From: Aeromonas veronii
GTDB lineage: Bacteria > Pseudomonadota > Gammaproteobacteria > Enterobacterales > Aeromonadaceae
Length of the DNA stretch: 64,000 bases
NCBI GenBank assembly: GCA_041319085.1
Contig: CP101033.1
Location: 3,436,501 to 3,500,500, forward strand
Direction: 5' to 3'
Made by a program: the position numbers and the translations under genes. Position 1 is the stretch's first letter. Every line of letters starts with the position of its first letter. Below, one piece after another: positions 9,831-17,750 of this stretch. The notes beneath the pieces are model-generated. The model did not search any database. It was not told where the DNA came from and saw nothing but the letters and a program-made list of their open reading frames with translations.

Positions 9831-9895
9831 TTTGTGTGCAAACTAAATCCAGACTAATCCCGAAAATGCGGACTGACAACTATTTTGTGTGCAAA
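9831..9895. promoter_or_regulatory. Putative OhrR operators (two copies) in the ohr/ohrR intergenic region
   Basis: TTTGTGTGCAAA occurs at 9831-9842, close to the ohr start, and again at 9884-9895, directly upstream of the presumed ohrR promoter. The site is nearly palindromic, with TTTG and CAAA arms. Its repetition between divergent ohr and ohrR genes is what an OhrR operator pair would look like. No binding data are available from sequence. Confidence 0.7.
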
Positions 9896-9920
9896 TTATT
9901 CGTCCCCCGTTTTCCTGGGG

Positions 9921-9926
9921 TATACT
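9921..9926 (+). promoter_or_regulatory. Candidate -10 box of ohrR
   Basis: TATACT lies 27 bp upstream of the ohrR ATG. A convincing -35 box is not visible; the region where it should be abuts the second operator, fitting repression by OhrR. Confidence 0.5.
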
Positions 9927-9952
9927 GGCCCCAGTCGTCAGCGAGGTGCCCC

Positions 9953-10378
9953 ATGAGTGAATTGAAAAAGCAGGTCTGTTTTGCTCTCTACAGCGCCTCC
10001 AACGCGGTGATGCGAGCCTATCGGCCGCTGCTGGACAAGCTGGATCTCACCTACACCCAATATCTGGTGATGCTGTCGCTGTGGGCGCGGGACGAGGTCA
10101 GCCTCAAGGAGATCGGTCAGGAGACCGGGCTGGATGCGGGCACCCTGACCCCCATCGTCAAGCGGCTGGAGAGCAAGGGCTGGTTGACCCGTACCGTCTC
10201 CAGCGAGGATGAGCGGCAAAAATGCATCGGCCTGACCGAGGCAGGGCGTCAGCTGCAGCAGGAGGTCAAGGAGTGTTGTCTGGCGGACAACTTGCGCAAT
10301 CAGGTGGATCTGGCCGATGCTGAACTGGCCCAGCTCAAGCAGCTCTGCGATCGCATCTCGGCGCAGCTGGGGCGCTGA
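9953..10378 (+). CDS. ohrR: MarR-family organic-peroxide sensor/repressor
   Basis: Winged-helix repressor of ohr that is inactivated by oxidation of a conserved N-terminal cysteine. The 141-residue protein carries that Cys (residue 9) in CFALYSASNAV, the Tyr residues that normally contact it (RAYRPLL and LTYTQYLVML), and a MarR helix-turn-helix with wing (SLKEIGQETGLDAGTLTPIVKR, then SEDERQK). Divergent from ohr. Additional cysteines (in QKCIGL and KECCLAD) leave open a two-Cys mechanism. Confidence 0.92.
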   Translation: MSELKKQVCFALYSASNAVMRAYRPLLDKLDLTYTQYLVMLSLWARDEVSLKEIGQETGLDAGTLTPIVKRLESKGWLTRTVSSEDERQKCIGLTEAGRQLQQEVKECCLADNLRNQVDLADAELAQLKQLCDRISAQLGR

Positions 10379-10412
10379 GTGCGGCCCATCCACCAGGCTG
10401 AGGATCCACCCC

Positions 10413-10640
10413 ATGAAACTCCTGTTGCCCTTGTTTGTCCTGTTGCTGACCGCCTGCAGTTCCGGCTCCCATGCCCCCTCGATGGCCATCGATGATGCCG
10501 ATGCCTGGCAGGCCATTTGTAAAGATGGCACCCGGGTGCGCGCCGTGGTGGCCGAGGGGCTCTGCCAGGATCATCGCGGGGTAGCAATGTGGACGAATAA
10601 ACCAAGAGCTGAACGGATAGCAGAAGAAGCCGCCAAATAG
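10413..10640 (+). CDS. Small putative lipoprotein
   Basis: A 75-residue protein with a lipoprotein signal peptide: hydrophobic MKLLLPLFVLLLTAC, with the lipobox cysteine at 15 followed by Ser-Ser, which predicts outer-membrane sorting. The mature part has two cysteines (CKDGTRV and LCQDHRG) that could form a disulfide. No family recognised. It starts 35 bp after ohrR, but oxidant regulation is only a guess. A weak hairpin with eight T residues follows. Confidence 0.7.
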   Translation: MKLLLPLFVLLLTACSSGSHAPSMAIDDADAWQAICKDGTRVRAVVAEGLCQDHRGVAMWTNKPRAERIAEEAAK

Positions 10641-10671
10641 TGTTATTCAAACGTCATAAAGTGACACAGCA

Positions 10672-10693
10672 GGCCGACTGGCCGGTTTTTTTT
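10672..10693 (+). terminator. Probable Rho-independent terminator
   Basis: A short GGCC/GGCC stem (10672-10675 and 10680-10683) is followed by a run of eight T. The stem is weak, but position and T-run fit termination of the small lipoprotein gene. Confidence 0.55.
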
Positions 10694-10786
10694 CGCGATC
10701 CCGTCGGCACTTTGCCATCTTGTTCATAGTGCGCTCAGTTTTTTCTTCTCATACTGGCCCTGCAGTTCCAAAAGAGGAGAGAAGAG

Positions 10787-11104
10787 ATGCAATCATCGTT
10801 GGTTGGGCTCTCCATTCTGTGGGGGCTAGCCAGTTTTGGTGTACAGGGGGATTTCATCGAGAGCCGTGATTCCATTGCGCCATCCTGGCTAGCCGAGTCC
10901 AGAGTGGAGATGGAAGGTTATCTGATTGAATCGCTGGGTGAAGATCGCTGGCTGTTCGATAACGGCAGCGAGAGCCTGCTGGTCTCCCTGCCCGAGGGGC
11001 AGTGGGTGCCGACCGGCGAGCGGCTGCGGGTCAGCGGTGAACCGCAGCAAGAACAGGCGGGCTGGCTGCTGCAGGTGGAAGACATCAGCCAGGTCAGCGT
11101 CTGA
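10787..11104 (+). CDS. Small exported protein resembling the bacterial OB-fold (BOF) family
   Basis: A 105-residue protein with a hydrophobic N-terminus that may be a signal peptide (cleavage site unclear). The core has the YgiW/BOF-like pattern: VEMEGYLIESLGEDRWLF, then SLLVSLPEG and a final GERLRVSGEP strand region, comparable in layout to the YgiW homologue at 63.2 kb. The start is supported by AGAGGAGAGAAGAG just upstream. The family call is by pattern only. Bounded by a bidirectional terminator. Confidence 0.65.
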   Translation: MQSSLVGLSILWGLASFGVQGDFIESRDSIAPSWLAESRVEMEGYLIESLGEDRWLFDNGSESLLVSLPEGQWVPTGERLRVSGEPQQEQAGWLLQVEDISQVSV

Positions 11105-11183
11105 CCACGGCTGTTGCCATCCCCCATCACCGCGACAGGTAATCCAGACCGGATAACCACTACCGGATAATAAATACCGCATC

Positions 11184-11218
11184 ACAGAAAGAGGAGGCCA
11201 CTGGCCTCCTCTTTCTGT
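11184..11218. terminator. Bidirectional terminator between the BOF-like and Lrp-family genes
   Basis: A perfect 16-bp stem (11184-11199 with 11203-11218) with a 3-base loop lies between convergent genes. The stem itself contains A/T-rich flanks that can act as the T-run in either direction. Confidence 0.8.
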
Positions 11219-11241
11219 TTATATGAGTGGTTTGCGCAGCC

Positions 11242-11718
11242 TCACCCCAGATGGTTAAGCGGCAGCGCAGTCTTGTGCTTGATGCGGCGCAGCACGAAGC
11301 TGGAGCGTACCCCGGTCACCCCCGGAATATGAGTCAGCTTGTCCAGCAGGAAGTGCTGGTAGTGCTCCATGTCGCGCACCACCACCTTAAGCTGGTAATC
11401 GGCATCGTTGCCGGTGATGAGGTCACACTCCAGCACTTCCGGCAGCTCGCTGATGGCACGGTCGAAGTTTTCGAACCGCTCCGGCGTGTGTCGGTCCATG
11501 GAGATGTGAATGTAGGCGGTGAGAGTGAGACCAAGCTGGCGGGCGTTGAGCAAGGTAACGTGGGTGTCGATGAGACCGGCATCCTCCAGCGCCTTGACCC
11601 GGCGGGAGCAGGGGGACGGCGAGAGCCCGACCAGCTCGGCCAGCTCCAGATTGCTGATGCGACCATTCTCCTGCATCAGTTCGAGAATATGTCTGTCTAT
11701 GCGATCAAGTTTCAGCAT
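11242..11718 (-). CDS. Lrp/AsnC-family transcriptional regulator
   Basis: A 158-residue feast/famine regulator: N-terminal AsnC-type helix-turn-helix (DRIDRHILELMQENGRISN, then LAELVGLSPSPCSRRVKAL) and a C-terminal RAM effector domain (residues about 65-145, with LITGNDADYQLKVVVRDM). The Ser-Pro-Ser-Pro-Cys recognition region resembles the DecR/YbaO and BkdR groups rather than Lrp itself. The divergent region upstream contains no recognisable target gene, so its regulon is unknown. Confidence 0.9.
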   Translation of the reverse strand: MLKLDRIDRHILELMQENGRISNLELAELVGLSPSPCSRRVKALEDAGLIDTHVTLLNARQLGLTLTAYIHISMDRHTPERFENFDRAISELPEVLECDLITGNDADYQLKVVVRDMEHYQHFLLDKLTHIPGVTGVRSSFVLRRIKHKTALPLNHLG

Positions 11719-11976
11719 TTACCCTTCCTCGTTGCAATGACTAATCCACTTTTCCTAGATTAAGGGTGAACTATTGCAAAAACAACCGAAATAAGTGGTT
11801 ACTTTGCAACCACTCACCGGCACAGGAGGGATACTATGGTTACATCTTCCGGTGGCAAAGCAGATACCTGACCGGGTCTCTGCGGTGAAGGACCTTACCG
11901 GGTCAAGAGCCCCATCAGCCGTCTTACCTTATCGGGAAATGACGGGCTGGAACGAGAGAACCCCCTCCCCGAAGGC

Positions 11977-12014
11977 AACAAAGCAGGCATCCCGGCGCCT
12001 GCTTTGTTGTTTTT
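11977..12014 (+). terminator. Orphan strong terminator on the plus strand
   Basis: A 12-bp perfect stem (11977-11988 with 11997-12008) is followed by GTTTTT. No plus-strand gene lies upstream: the nearest upstream gene is on the minus strand. The 11.76-12.01 kb stretch before it therefore may encode a short RNA or be a relic. The rest of the 480-bp gap (11719-12199) holds no supported gene. Confidence 0.7.
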
Positions 12015-12199
12015 GGGCGTTTGGCGCAATCAGAGCGCGGGCGGCGTGATGCGATAGAGGCAGCGATGTGCCCCTCCAGCAGCTTCTGAGCCACGAAGGG
12101 ATCACAGTTCGGCGCTCCGACCGCGGGCAAGACTTGCATCGGGGCGCCGGGTCTGGGACGGTAAAGCTCTTTGCGGATTTGTTCGATGCTGGAGGAGCT

Positions 12200-13018
12200 A
12201 TGAGTGAGTACAAGGCCATCGCGCTCGATATGGATGGTACCCTGCTGACCCGGGATCACCAGATCTCGTCGGCCACCCGGGCAGCCCTGGCGCAGGCCCG
12301 CGCCCACGGCATCAAGGTGCTGCTGGTCACGGGGCGCCACTACATGACAGCGCGTCCCTTCCACCACGAGCTGGCCCTCGATACCCCCCTCATCTGCAGC
12401 AACGGCGCCTATCTCTATGATCCGGTGCAGAACCGGATCCTCAGCGGTGATCCGCTGGCTGTCGCTCCGCTCAGCGAGCTGCTGGCCGCGGTCGAGGCGC
12501 AGCAGATGGGGGCCCTGTTCCACCTGAGCGAGGGGATCGGCTACATCGGCTGCGAGGAGCATGTCACCCGCATCCGCCATTGGTCGGCCAATCAGCCAGC
12601 GCATCTCAAGATTGCGATCTACCCGGTCGAGGAGCTGACTGGCTGGCTCGACAACCCGGTCTGGAAGCTGGAGTTGTTCAATCAGGATCCGGCGCGCCTG
12701 CACGCCTTTATGGGCGAGGTGGTCGAGCAGATGCCCTTTACCCGCGACTGGGCGGCCCCTTATGCGGTAGAGCTGGTGCAGCCCGGCTGCAGCAAGGGCA
12801 ACCGACTGGCCCAGTGGGCGGCCAGCGAAGGGATTGCCATGGAGCAGGTGGTGGCGTTTGGTGACAACAATAACGACATCAGCATGTTCGAACAGGTGGG
12901 GCTGGCGGTAGCGATGGGCAATGCGGCACCGCAGATCCAGAGTCATGCCGACAAGGTCACCGCCGACCACAACGAAGATGGCATCGCACTGGCGTTGCAG
13001 CGCTGGGTACTGCCCTGA
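12200..13018 (+). CDS. HAD-superfamily Cof-type phosphatase, YbhA-like
   Basis: A 272-residue Cof-subfamily sugar/cofactor phosphatase, closest in pattern to E. coli YbhA, a pyridoxal-phosphate/broad phosphatase. HAD motif I is ALDMDGTLL (nucleophile Asp10, acid/base Asp12), motif II is LLVTGRH, and motifs III/IV are the Lys in CSKGNRL and FGDNNNDISM. The ATG at 12200 follows GGAGGAG closely; an open frame extends further upstream without similarity. It stands alone on the plus strand. Confidence 0.88.
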   Translation: MSEYKAIALDMDGTLLTRDHQISSATRAALAQARAHGIKVLLVTGRHYMTARPFHHELALDTPLICSNGAYLYDPVQNRILSGDPLAVAPLSELLAAVEAQQMGALFHLSEGIGYIGCEEHVTRIRHWSANQPAHLKIAIYPVEELTGWLDNPVWKLELFNQDPARLHAFMGEVVEQMPFTRDWAAPYAVELVQPGCSKGNRLAQWAASEGIAMEQVVAFGDNNNDISMFEQVGLAVAMGNAAPQIQSHADKVTADHNEDGIALALQRWVLP

Positions 13019-13033
13019 TCTGACAAGATGCAA

Positions 13034-13059
13034 CATGGCCAGCGCGCTGGCTGGCCATG
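13034..13059. terminator. Hairpin between convergent genes
   Basis: A perfect 10-bp stem (13034-13043 with 13050-13059) lies in the 48-bp gap between the YbhA-like gene and the convergent lipoprotein gene. There is no T-run, so terminator activity is uncertain. Confidence 0.45.
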
Positions 13060-13066
13060 GAGGGAC

Positions 13067-13630
13067 TTAACCGCCGAAGGAGAACTGGATTACCCGATCC
13101 GGGTAACGCAGACGGTTGTATTCGTAGCGCAGGGATTCGTAGTGGCGAATGGCGCGGTTGCGCTTGGCGCGGTAGTAGTCGCGCTGTTCCGTGTTGGTTT
13201 CGTTGCGGATGCTGCGTTCAAGCGCATCGATATCCCGCTCGGTACGCTCCAGCTCGTCGCCGATCTCCTGCAGGCGGGCGGCCAGCTTGTACTCTTCATA
13301 GCCGCGCTGGTACTGCTTGAGGAAGCTGGCATCATTGGGGCATACTCCCAGATAGTCCTTCCCCTCCTTGCCCTTGCTGTAGGCCAGCTCGGGGATGCAG
13401 TAGAGCTCCAGCCCCTTGTCGTAACCCCGTTTCCACTCGGCCTCGTCCACCTTGAGGCCATACTCGCTGCAAGACGACACGTAGTCGCGGGTCGCCTGAC
13501 GGGGTTTGCCCTCCGATCCATCCTGATAACCCAGGTTGTACCAGCTCATGGTGCGGCACTCATCTTCTGACAGGGCACTGCATCCCGCCAGCAATACCGG
13601 CAGGGTCAGCAACAGGATTTTGGGGGACAT
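13067..13630 (-). CDS. DUF2799-type lipoprotein
   Basis: A 187-residue predicted lipoprotein with lipobox LLAGC (Cys17). The mature protein shows the cysteine/aromatic spacing of the DUF2799 family: WYNLGYQDGSEGK, then the DYVSSCSEYG and WKRGYDKGLELYC repeats. It ends in a charged coiled-coil-like segment (residues 120-175, rich in Glu and Arg). The function of the family is unknown. Envelope location is inferred from the lipobox. Confidence 0.8.
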   Translation of the reverse strand: MSPKILLLTLPVLLAGCSALSEDECRTMSWYNLGYQDGSEGKPRQATRDYVSSCSEYGLKVDEAEWKRGYDKGLELYCIPELAYSKGKEGKDYLGVCPNDASFLKQYQRGYEEYKLAARLQEIGDELERTERDIDALERSIRNETNTEQRDYYRAKRNRAIRHYESLRYEYNRLRYPDRVIQFSFGG

Positions 13631-13837
13631 GAACAGACTCCGGAAAATACAGTGACCGTCATTCTAGAGAGGATAAAAGGCCTTCACAAGGGATGCGATC
13701 CCCGCGCGGCATGGCGCTGCCTTTTGGCATCTTTATCACTATCTGAGACCGAGCCAGACGGGGCGACCAACCCGCTTTCCTTGTTATCAGGCGCAAGGTA
13801 AACTGCGCCATCTTTTAACTGGCGCGCAACAAAAACA

Positions 13838-14677
13838 ATGAAAGTCCTGACCGTCGATTACCGCTCACCCGATGCGGCCCAACGCTTCACCGAATCCCTG
13901 CGAACCACCGGCTTTGGCGTGCTGACCCACCACCCCATCCCGAAAGAGCTGGTGCAATCCATCTACGACAACTGGTATCGCTTCTTCATGAGCGAGCAGA
14001 AGCTGGATTTCCTGTTCAACCGCAAGACTCAAGATGGCTACTTCCCGCAGTCGGTGTCCGAGGTGGCCAAGGGCCATAGCCAGAAAGACATCAAGGAGTA
14101 CTTCCACCTCTACCCCTGGGGCCAGATGCCAGAAGAGCTAAAAGAGCAGGCGATGGAGTACTACCACCTGGCCAACGGTCTGGCCGCCGAGCTGCTGGGC
14201 TGGGTCGAGCAGTACACCCCTAGCGACATCTCAGCCCACTACAGCTGCCCCCTCTCCTCAATGATCGAAGAGAGCCAGAAGACCCTGCTGCGGGTGCTGC
14301 ACTACCCGCCGTTCAACGGCACCGAGGAGCCGGGCGCCATCCGTGCCGCCGCCCACGAAGACATCAACCTGCTCACCATTCTGCCCGCCGCCAACGAGCC
14401 GGGGCTGCAGGTGAAGGGTTCCGATGGCGAGTGGATGGACGTGCCGTGCGACTTTGGCACCCTCATCATCAATATCGGCGACATGCTGCAGGAAGCCTCT
14501 CGCGGCTACTACCCCTCCACCACCCACCGCGTCATCAACCCGACCGGTGGCAGTGCCAGCAAGTCACGTATCTCCCTGCCGCTGTTCCTCCATCCGCGCC
14601 CGGATGTGGTGCTCTCCGAGCGTCATACCGCCCACAGCTACCTGATGGAACGGCTGCGGGAGCTCGGGGTGATCTAG
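13838..14677 (+). CDS. 2-oxoglutarate/Fe(II)-dependent oxygenase, isopenicillin N synthase-like
   Basis: A 279-residue non-heme iron oxygenase of the IPNS/gibberellin-oxidase type. The facial triad and 2OG anchor are visible: His173 and Asp175 in AAHEDINLLT, His230 in TTHRVINP, and Arg244 in SRISLPLF. The N-terminal DIOX_N-like part begins around residue 1. It stands alone between terminators, so there is no pathway context. The substrate cannot be told from the sequence; similar genes are common in marine and aquatic gammaproteobacteria. Confidence 0.9.
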   Translation: MKVLTVDYRSPDAAQRFTESLRTTGFGVLTHHPIPKELVQSIYDNWYRFFMSEQKLDFLFNRKTQDGYFPQSVSEVAKGHSQKDIKEYFHLYPWGQMPEELKEQAMEYYHLANGLAAELLGWVEQYTPSDISAHYSCPLSSMIEESQKTLLRVLHYPPFNGTEEPGAIRAAAHEDINLLTILPAANEPGLQVKGSDGEWMDVPCDFGTLIINIGDMLQEASRGYYPSTTHRVINPTGGSASKSRISLPLFLHPRPDVVLSERHTAHSYLMERLRELGVI

Positions 14678-14705
14678 TCCGCCGACGAGCAGTTGTCAGA
14701 GACCA

Positions 14706-14733
14706 AACCGGAGCAATCTCGCTCCGGTTTTTA
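14706..14733 (+). terminator. Terminator after the 2OG oxygenase gene
   Basis: A 9-bp stem (14706-14714 with 14721-14729) is followed by TTTTATTT. Confidence 0.8.
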
Positions 14734-14888
14734 TTTGGTGGCAGGATTGGGCAAAAAACAGAATTAAATTAGCCAATCATGCCAATAAATCGCATTTACA
14801 CCTGATAACCGTCGTAGTGATTGCGCCGTGACCTCCGTAACATGAGCGCCATTCTGCCCCTGCCCAGGGGCGCTCGATTGGAGTTCTT

Positions 14889-16202
14889 ATGAAGCAGTCC
14901 CAATGGTCATCCCGACTCGGCTACATCCTCGCCGCAGCGGGTTCCGCGGTCGGTATCGGCGCAATCTGGAAATTCCCCTACGTCACCGCCGTCAACGGCG
15001 GCGGCGCCTTCCTGCTGGTCTTTCTGCTGTTCAGCTTCACCCTGGGGGTTGCGGTACTGATGGGGGAAACCCTGCTCGGCAGCATGAGTCGCCGCGGGGT
15101 AGTCGGTGCCTTCTCCGATCTGCTCGGCAAACAGTGGCGATGGGTTGGGGTCATGGGGGTGATCTCTACCCTGCTCATCTACTGCTTCTACAGCGTGGTG
15201 GGCGGCTGGACCCTGGGTTATACCGGTATGGCTATCTCCGGTCAGCTCAATCATGGGGATGCGGCCGCCCTCACCGCCCGCTTCAATGACTATGTCAGCG
15301 GCGACGTCTGGCCCATTCTCACCCATCTGCTGTTTGCCGCCCTCACCTGGATGGTGGTGCAAGGAGGCATTCAGAAAGGGGTGGAGCGCACCCTGCGCTG
15401 GATGATGCCGGCCCTGTTCCTGATGATCCTGATGCTGGTCGCCTTTGGCCTCACACTGCCCAATGCGATGGAGGGGGTGCGTCACTTCCTGATGCCCGAC
15501 TTCAGCAAGCTGGGGATGTCCGGCGTGCTCGATGCCATGGGACTGGCCTTCTTCTCCCTCTCCATCGGTCTGGGCATCCACACCACCTACGGCGCCTATC
15601 TGCCGACCAGCGAAGGGGTTGGTCGCTCCAGCCTCTGGGTGGTGCTGCTGGCCAGCATGGTGGCAGTGCTGGCGGGTTTGATGATCTTCCCGGTGCTGGC
15701 CTCGACCGGTATCGACCCGGCCTCCGGCCCCGGTCTCACCTTTATGACCATGCCAGCGGTATTTCAGCTGCTGCCCTTCGGTCAGGTGCTTGAGGTGATC
15801 TTCTTCGCCCTGCTGGTCTTTGCGGCGCTCTCCTCGGCCATCTCCCTGCTGGAGCATTTGCAGTGCTTCCTGTGCGAGACCCGGGGTTGGTCCCGCCGCA
15901 CCGCCTGCAGCGCCATCACGGCGGTGGTGATGCTCAACGGCATTCCGGTCAGCCTGTCGTTTGGCCCGCTGCAACACGCCACCCTGTTTGGCAAAACCAT
16001 CTTCGAGCTGCTGGACTTTGTCACCTCCAACCTGATGATGCCGCTGTTCGGCCTGATGCTGACGCTGCTGCTGGGCTGGAAGCTGGGACGCAAGGCGTTG
16101 CCGCAGGGGATTGCCAGCCACTGGCATCACCTGCTGATGAACTGCTGGCGCTGGATTGCCCCCTTGCTGATCGGCGGGATCTTGTTGCGTGGTCTGGTGT
16201 GA
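14889..16202 (+). CDS. Neurotransmitter:sodium symporter (NSS/SNF) family transporter
   Basis: A 437-residue inner-membrane protein with about 11-12 hydrophobic segments. The N-terminus carries the NSS signature AAAGSAVGIGAIWKFPYVTA, the unwound TM1 region that binds sodium and substrate in LeuT-type proteins, followed by NGGGAFLL. Bacterial members import amino acids or related amines with sodium. The substrate is not predictable here. It is monocistronic, starting 211 bp after the oxygenase gene. Confidence 0.93.
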   Translation: MKQSQWSSRLGYILAAAGSAVGIGAIWKFPYVTAVNGGGAFLLVFLLFSFTLGVAVLMGETLLGSMSRRGVVGAFSDLLGKQWRWVGVMGVISTLLIYCFYSVVGGWTLGYTGMAISGQLNHGDAAALTARFNDYVSGDVWPILTHLLFAALTWMVVQGGIQKGVERTLRWMMPALFLMILMLVAFGLTLPNAMEGVRHFLMPDFSKLGMSGVLDAMGLAFFSLSIGLGIHTTYGAYLPTSEGVGRSSLWVVLLASMVAVLAGLMIFPVLASTGIDPASGPGLTFMTMPAVFQLLPFGQVLEVIFFALLVFAALSSAISLLEHLQCFLCETRGWSRRTACSAITAVVMLNGIPVSLSFGPLQHATLFGKTIFELLDFVTSNLMMPLFGLMLTLLLGWKLGRKALPQGIASHWHHLLMNCWRWIAPLLIGGILLRGLV

Positions 16203-16205
16203 CGA

Positions 16206-16569
16206 TTACTCTTCACGGGTGGGCCGTTCGGCCCGCCCCTGTGCGTCGCTGACGGCATCCAGAGCTTGTTGCCAGCGGGTGATCTCGGCATCACATTCCT
16301 CCCTCTTGGAGACGACGATATAGAGGCCGGTCTGATGGAGCAGCACGCCACTACTGGCCACGCTGCGCCGGGATAACCCCATCTTGTCGATGGGTGGCAT
16401 CCATCACCAGCTCCGCCATCGGCAAGGCATCGATCTTGTCCAGCATCAGCCGCGCATCATCGGCATTGCCCTGCACCACGCCCACTCGGGTAGGCCGCGT
16501 AGCTGCATCAACGAGCTCAGCGGGTGGCAATTCCCCGGTACCTGATAGATAAAGACTCAATGGATGGGG
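16206..16569 (-). pseudogene. Degraded extracellular solute-binding protein (SBP family 3) gene
   Basis: Two minus-strand frames carry consecutive pieces of a periplasmic solute-binding protein. One encodes ELVDAATRPTRVGVVQGNA followed by DKIDALPMAELVMD (ending about 16351). The other encodes VLLHQTGLYIVVSKREE and a terminal amphipathic stretch (ending 16206). In intact family-3 proteins these segments are collinear and spaced further apart, so the gene is frameshifted and has lost its N-terminus, including any signal peptide. It abuts the NSS gene stop. The call is by motif pattern and could be a related DUF family. Confidence 0.5.
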
Positions 16570-16709
16570 GTGCAATACGCGTCCGCTGGGCAATCTCGAC
16601 AGAGCAGAATAGAGGAGGGAAGAACAGTGGCGATGTGACGCGATAATAGAGATGAAACTCGGCTCGTTACAATGGCAACGGGAGATACTGGAGAACTGAA
16701 TTCTGGGTA

Positions 16710-16737
16710 AAAAAATACCCACCTAAGTGGGTTTTTC
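16710..16737. terminator. Terminator of the tRNA operon
   Basis: A 6-bp stem (16717-16722 with 16727-16732) is flanked by A residues on the left and T residues on the right. On the minus strand it follows the last tRNA-Val by about 55 bp and is followed by T-rich sequence. Confidence 0.7.
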
Positions 16738-16790
16738 TCTGAAACATGGTTACATATTTCAGCTTTTTCTTACGCTTTTTACTACAAAAA

Positions 16791-16866
16791 TGGTGGTCGT
16801 TACTGGGATCGAACCAGTGACCCCCTCCTTGTAAGGGAGGTGCTCTCCCAGCTGAGCTAAACGACC
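16791..16866 (-). tRNA. tRNA-Val(TAC), last gene of the operon
   Basis: 76 nt with encoded CCA; anticodon loop CTTACAA gives anticodon TAC. Identical in sequence to the other five Val copies. Confidence 0.97.
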
Positions 16867-16883
16867 TGGGATTCTTGAAATGA

Positions 16884-16959
16884 TGGTGGGTCGTGCTGGA
16901 TTCGAACCAGCGACCAATTGATTAAAAGTCAACTGCTCTACCGACTGAGCTAACGACCC
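16884..16959 (-). tRNA. tRNA-Lys(TTT)
   Basis: 76 nt with encoded CCA; anticodon loop CTTTTAA gives anticodon TTT. 17-nt spacer to the next tRNA-Val (toward lower coordinates). Confidence 0.97.
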
Positions 16960-16984
16960 ATCTAAATCATTTTCTTTTACAAAC

Positions 16985-17060
16985 TGGTGGTCGTTACTGG
17001 GATCGAACCAGTGACCCCCTCCTTGTAAGGGAGGTGCTCTCCCAGCTGAGCTAAACGACC
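16985..17060 (-). tRNA. tRNA-Val(TAC)
   Basis: 76 nt, CCA encoded, anticodon TAC. The spacer to the following tRNA-Lys is 25 nt here rather than 23. Confidence 0.97.
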
Positions 17061-17076
17061 TGGGATTCTGAAATGA

Positions 17077-17152
17077 TGGTGGGTCGTGCTGGATTCGAAC
17101 CAGCGACCAATTGATTAAAAGTCAACTGCTCTACCGACTGAGCTAACGACCC
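17077..17152 (-). tRNA. tRNA-Lys(TTT)
   Basis: 76 nt, CCA encoded, anticodon TTT; 16-nt spacer to the next tRNA-Val. Confidence 0.97.
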
Positions 17153-17175
17153 ATCTAAATCATTTTTTTACAAAC

Positions 17176-17251
17176 TGGTGGTCGTTACTGGGATCGAACC
17201 AGTGACCCCCTCCTTGTAAGGGAGGTGCTCTCCCAGCTGAGCTAAACGACC
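17176..17251 (-). tRNA. tRNA-Val(TAC)
   Basis: 76 nt, CCA encoded, anticodon TAC; 23-nt spacer to the next tRNA-Lys. Confidence 0.97.
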
Positions 17252-17268
17252 TGGGATTCTTGAAATGA

Positions 17269-17344
17269 TGGTGGGTCGTGCTGGATTCGAACCAGCGACC
17301 AATTGATTAAAAGTCAACTGCTCTACCGACTGAGCTAACGACCC
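17269..17344 (-). tRNA. tRNA-Lys(TTT)
   Basis: 76 nt, CCA encoded, anticodon TTT; 17-nt spacer to the next tRNA-Val. Confidence 0.97.
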
Positions 17345-17367
17345 ATCTAAATCATTTTTTTACAAAC

Positions 17368-17443
17368 TGGTGGTCGTTACTGGGATCGAACCAGTGACCC
17401 CCTCCTTGTAAGGGAGGTGCTCTCCCAGCTGAGCTAAACGACC
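17368..17443 (-). tRNA. tRNA-Val(TAC)
   Basis: 76 nt, CCA encoded, anticodon TAC. Exactly 383 bp from the Val copies at 16985 and 17751, the higher-order repeat length. Confidence 0.97.
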
Positions 17444-17459
17444 TGGGATTCTGAAATGA

Positions 17460-17535
17460 TGGTGGGTCGTGCTGGATTCGAACCAGCGACCAATTGATTA
17501 AAAGTCAACTGCTCTACCGACTGAGCTAACGACCC
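17460..17535 (-). tRNA. tRNA-Lys(TTT)
   Basis: 76 nt, CCA encoded, anticodon TTT; 16-nt spacer to the next tRNA-Val. Confidence 0.97.
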
Positions 17536-17558
17536 ATCTAAATCATTTTTTTACAAAC

Positions 17559-17634
17559 TGGTGGTCGTTACTGGGATCGAACCAGTGACCCCCTCCTTGT
17601 AAGGGAGGTGCTCTCCCAGCTGAGCTAAACGACC
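17559..17634 (-). tRNA. tRNA-Val(TAC)
   Basis: 76 nt, CCA encoded, anticodon TAC; 23-nt spacer to the next tRNA-Lys. Confidence 0.97.
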
Positions 17635-17651
17635 TGGGATTCTTGAAATGA

Positions 17652-17727
17652 TGGTGGGTCGTGCTGGATTCGAACCAGCGACCAATTGATTAAAAGTCAA
17701 CTGCTCTACCGACTGAGCTAACGACCC
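17652..17727 (-). tRNA. tRNA-Lys(TTT)
   Basis: 76 nt, CCA encoded, anticodon TTT; 17-nt spacer to the next tRNA-Val. Confidence 0.97.
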
Positions 17728-17750
17728 ATCTAAATCATTTTTTTACAAAC

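Noticed and set aside
11929..12219. Minus-strand open frame of 96 codons in the gap before the YbhA-like gene
   Set aside because: It overlaps the orphan terminator and has no family pattern or good ribosome site.
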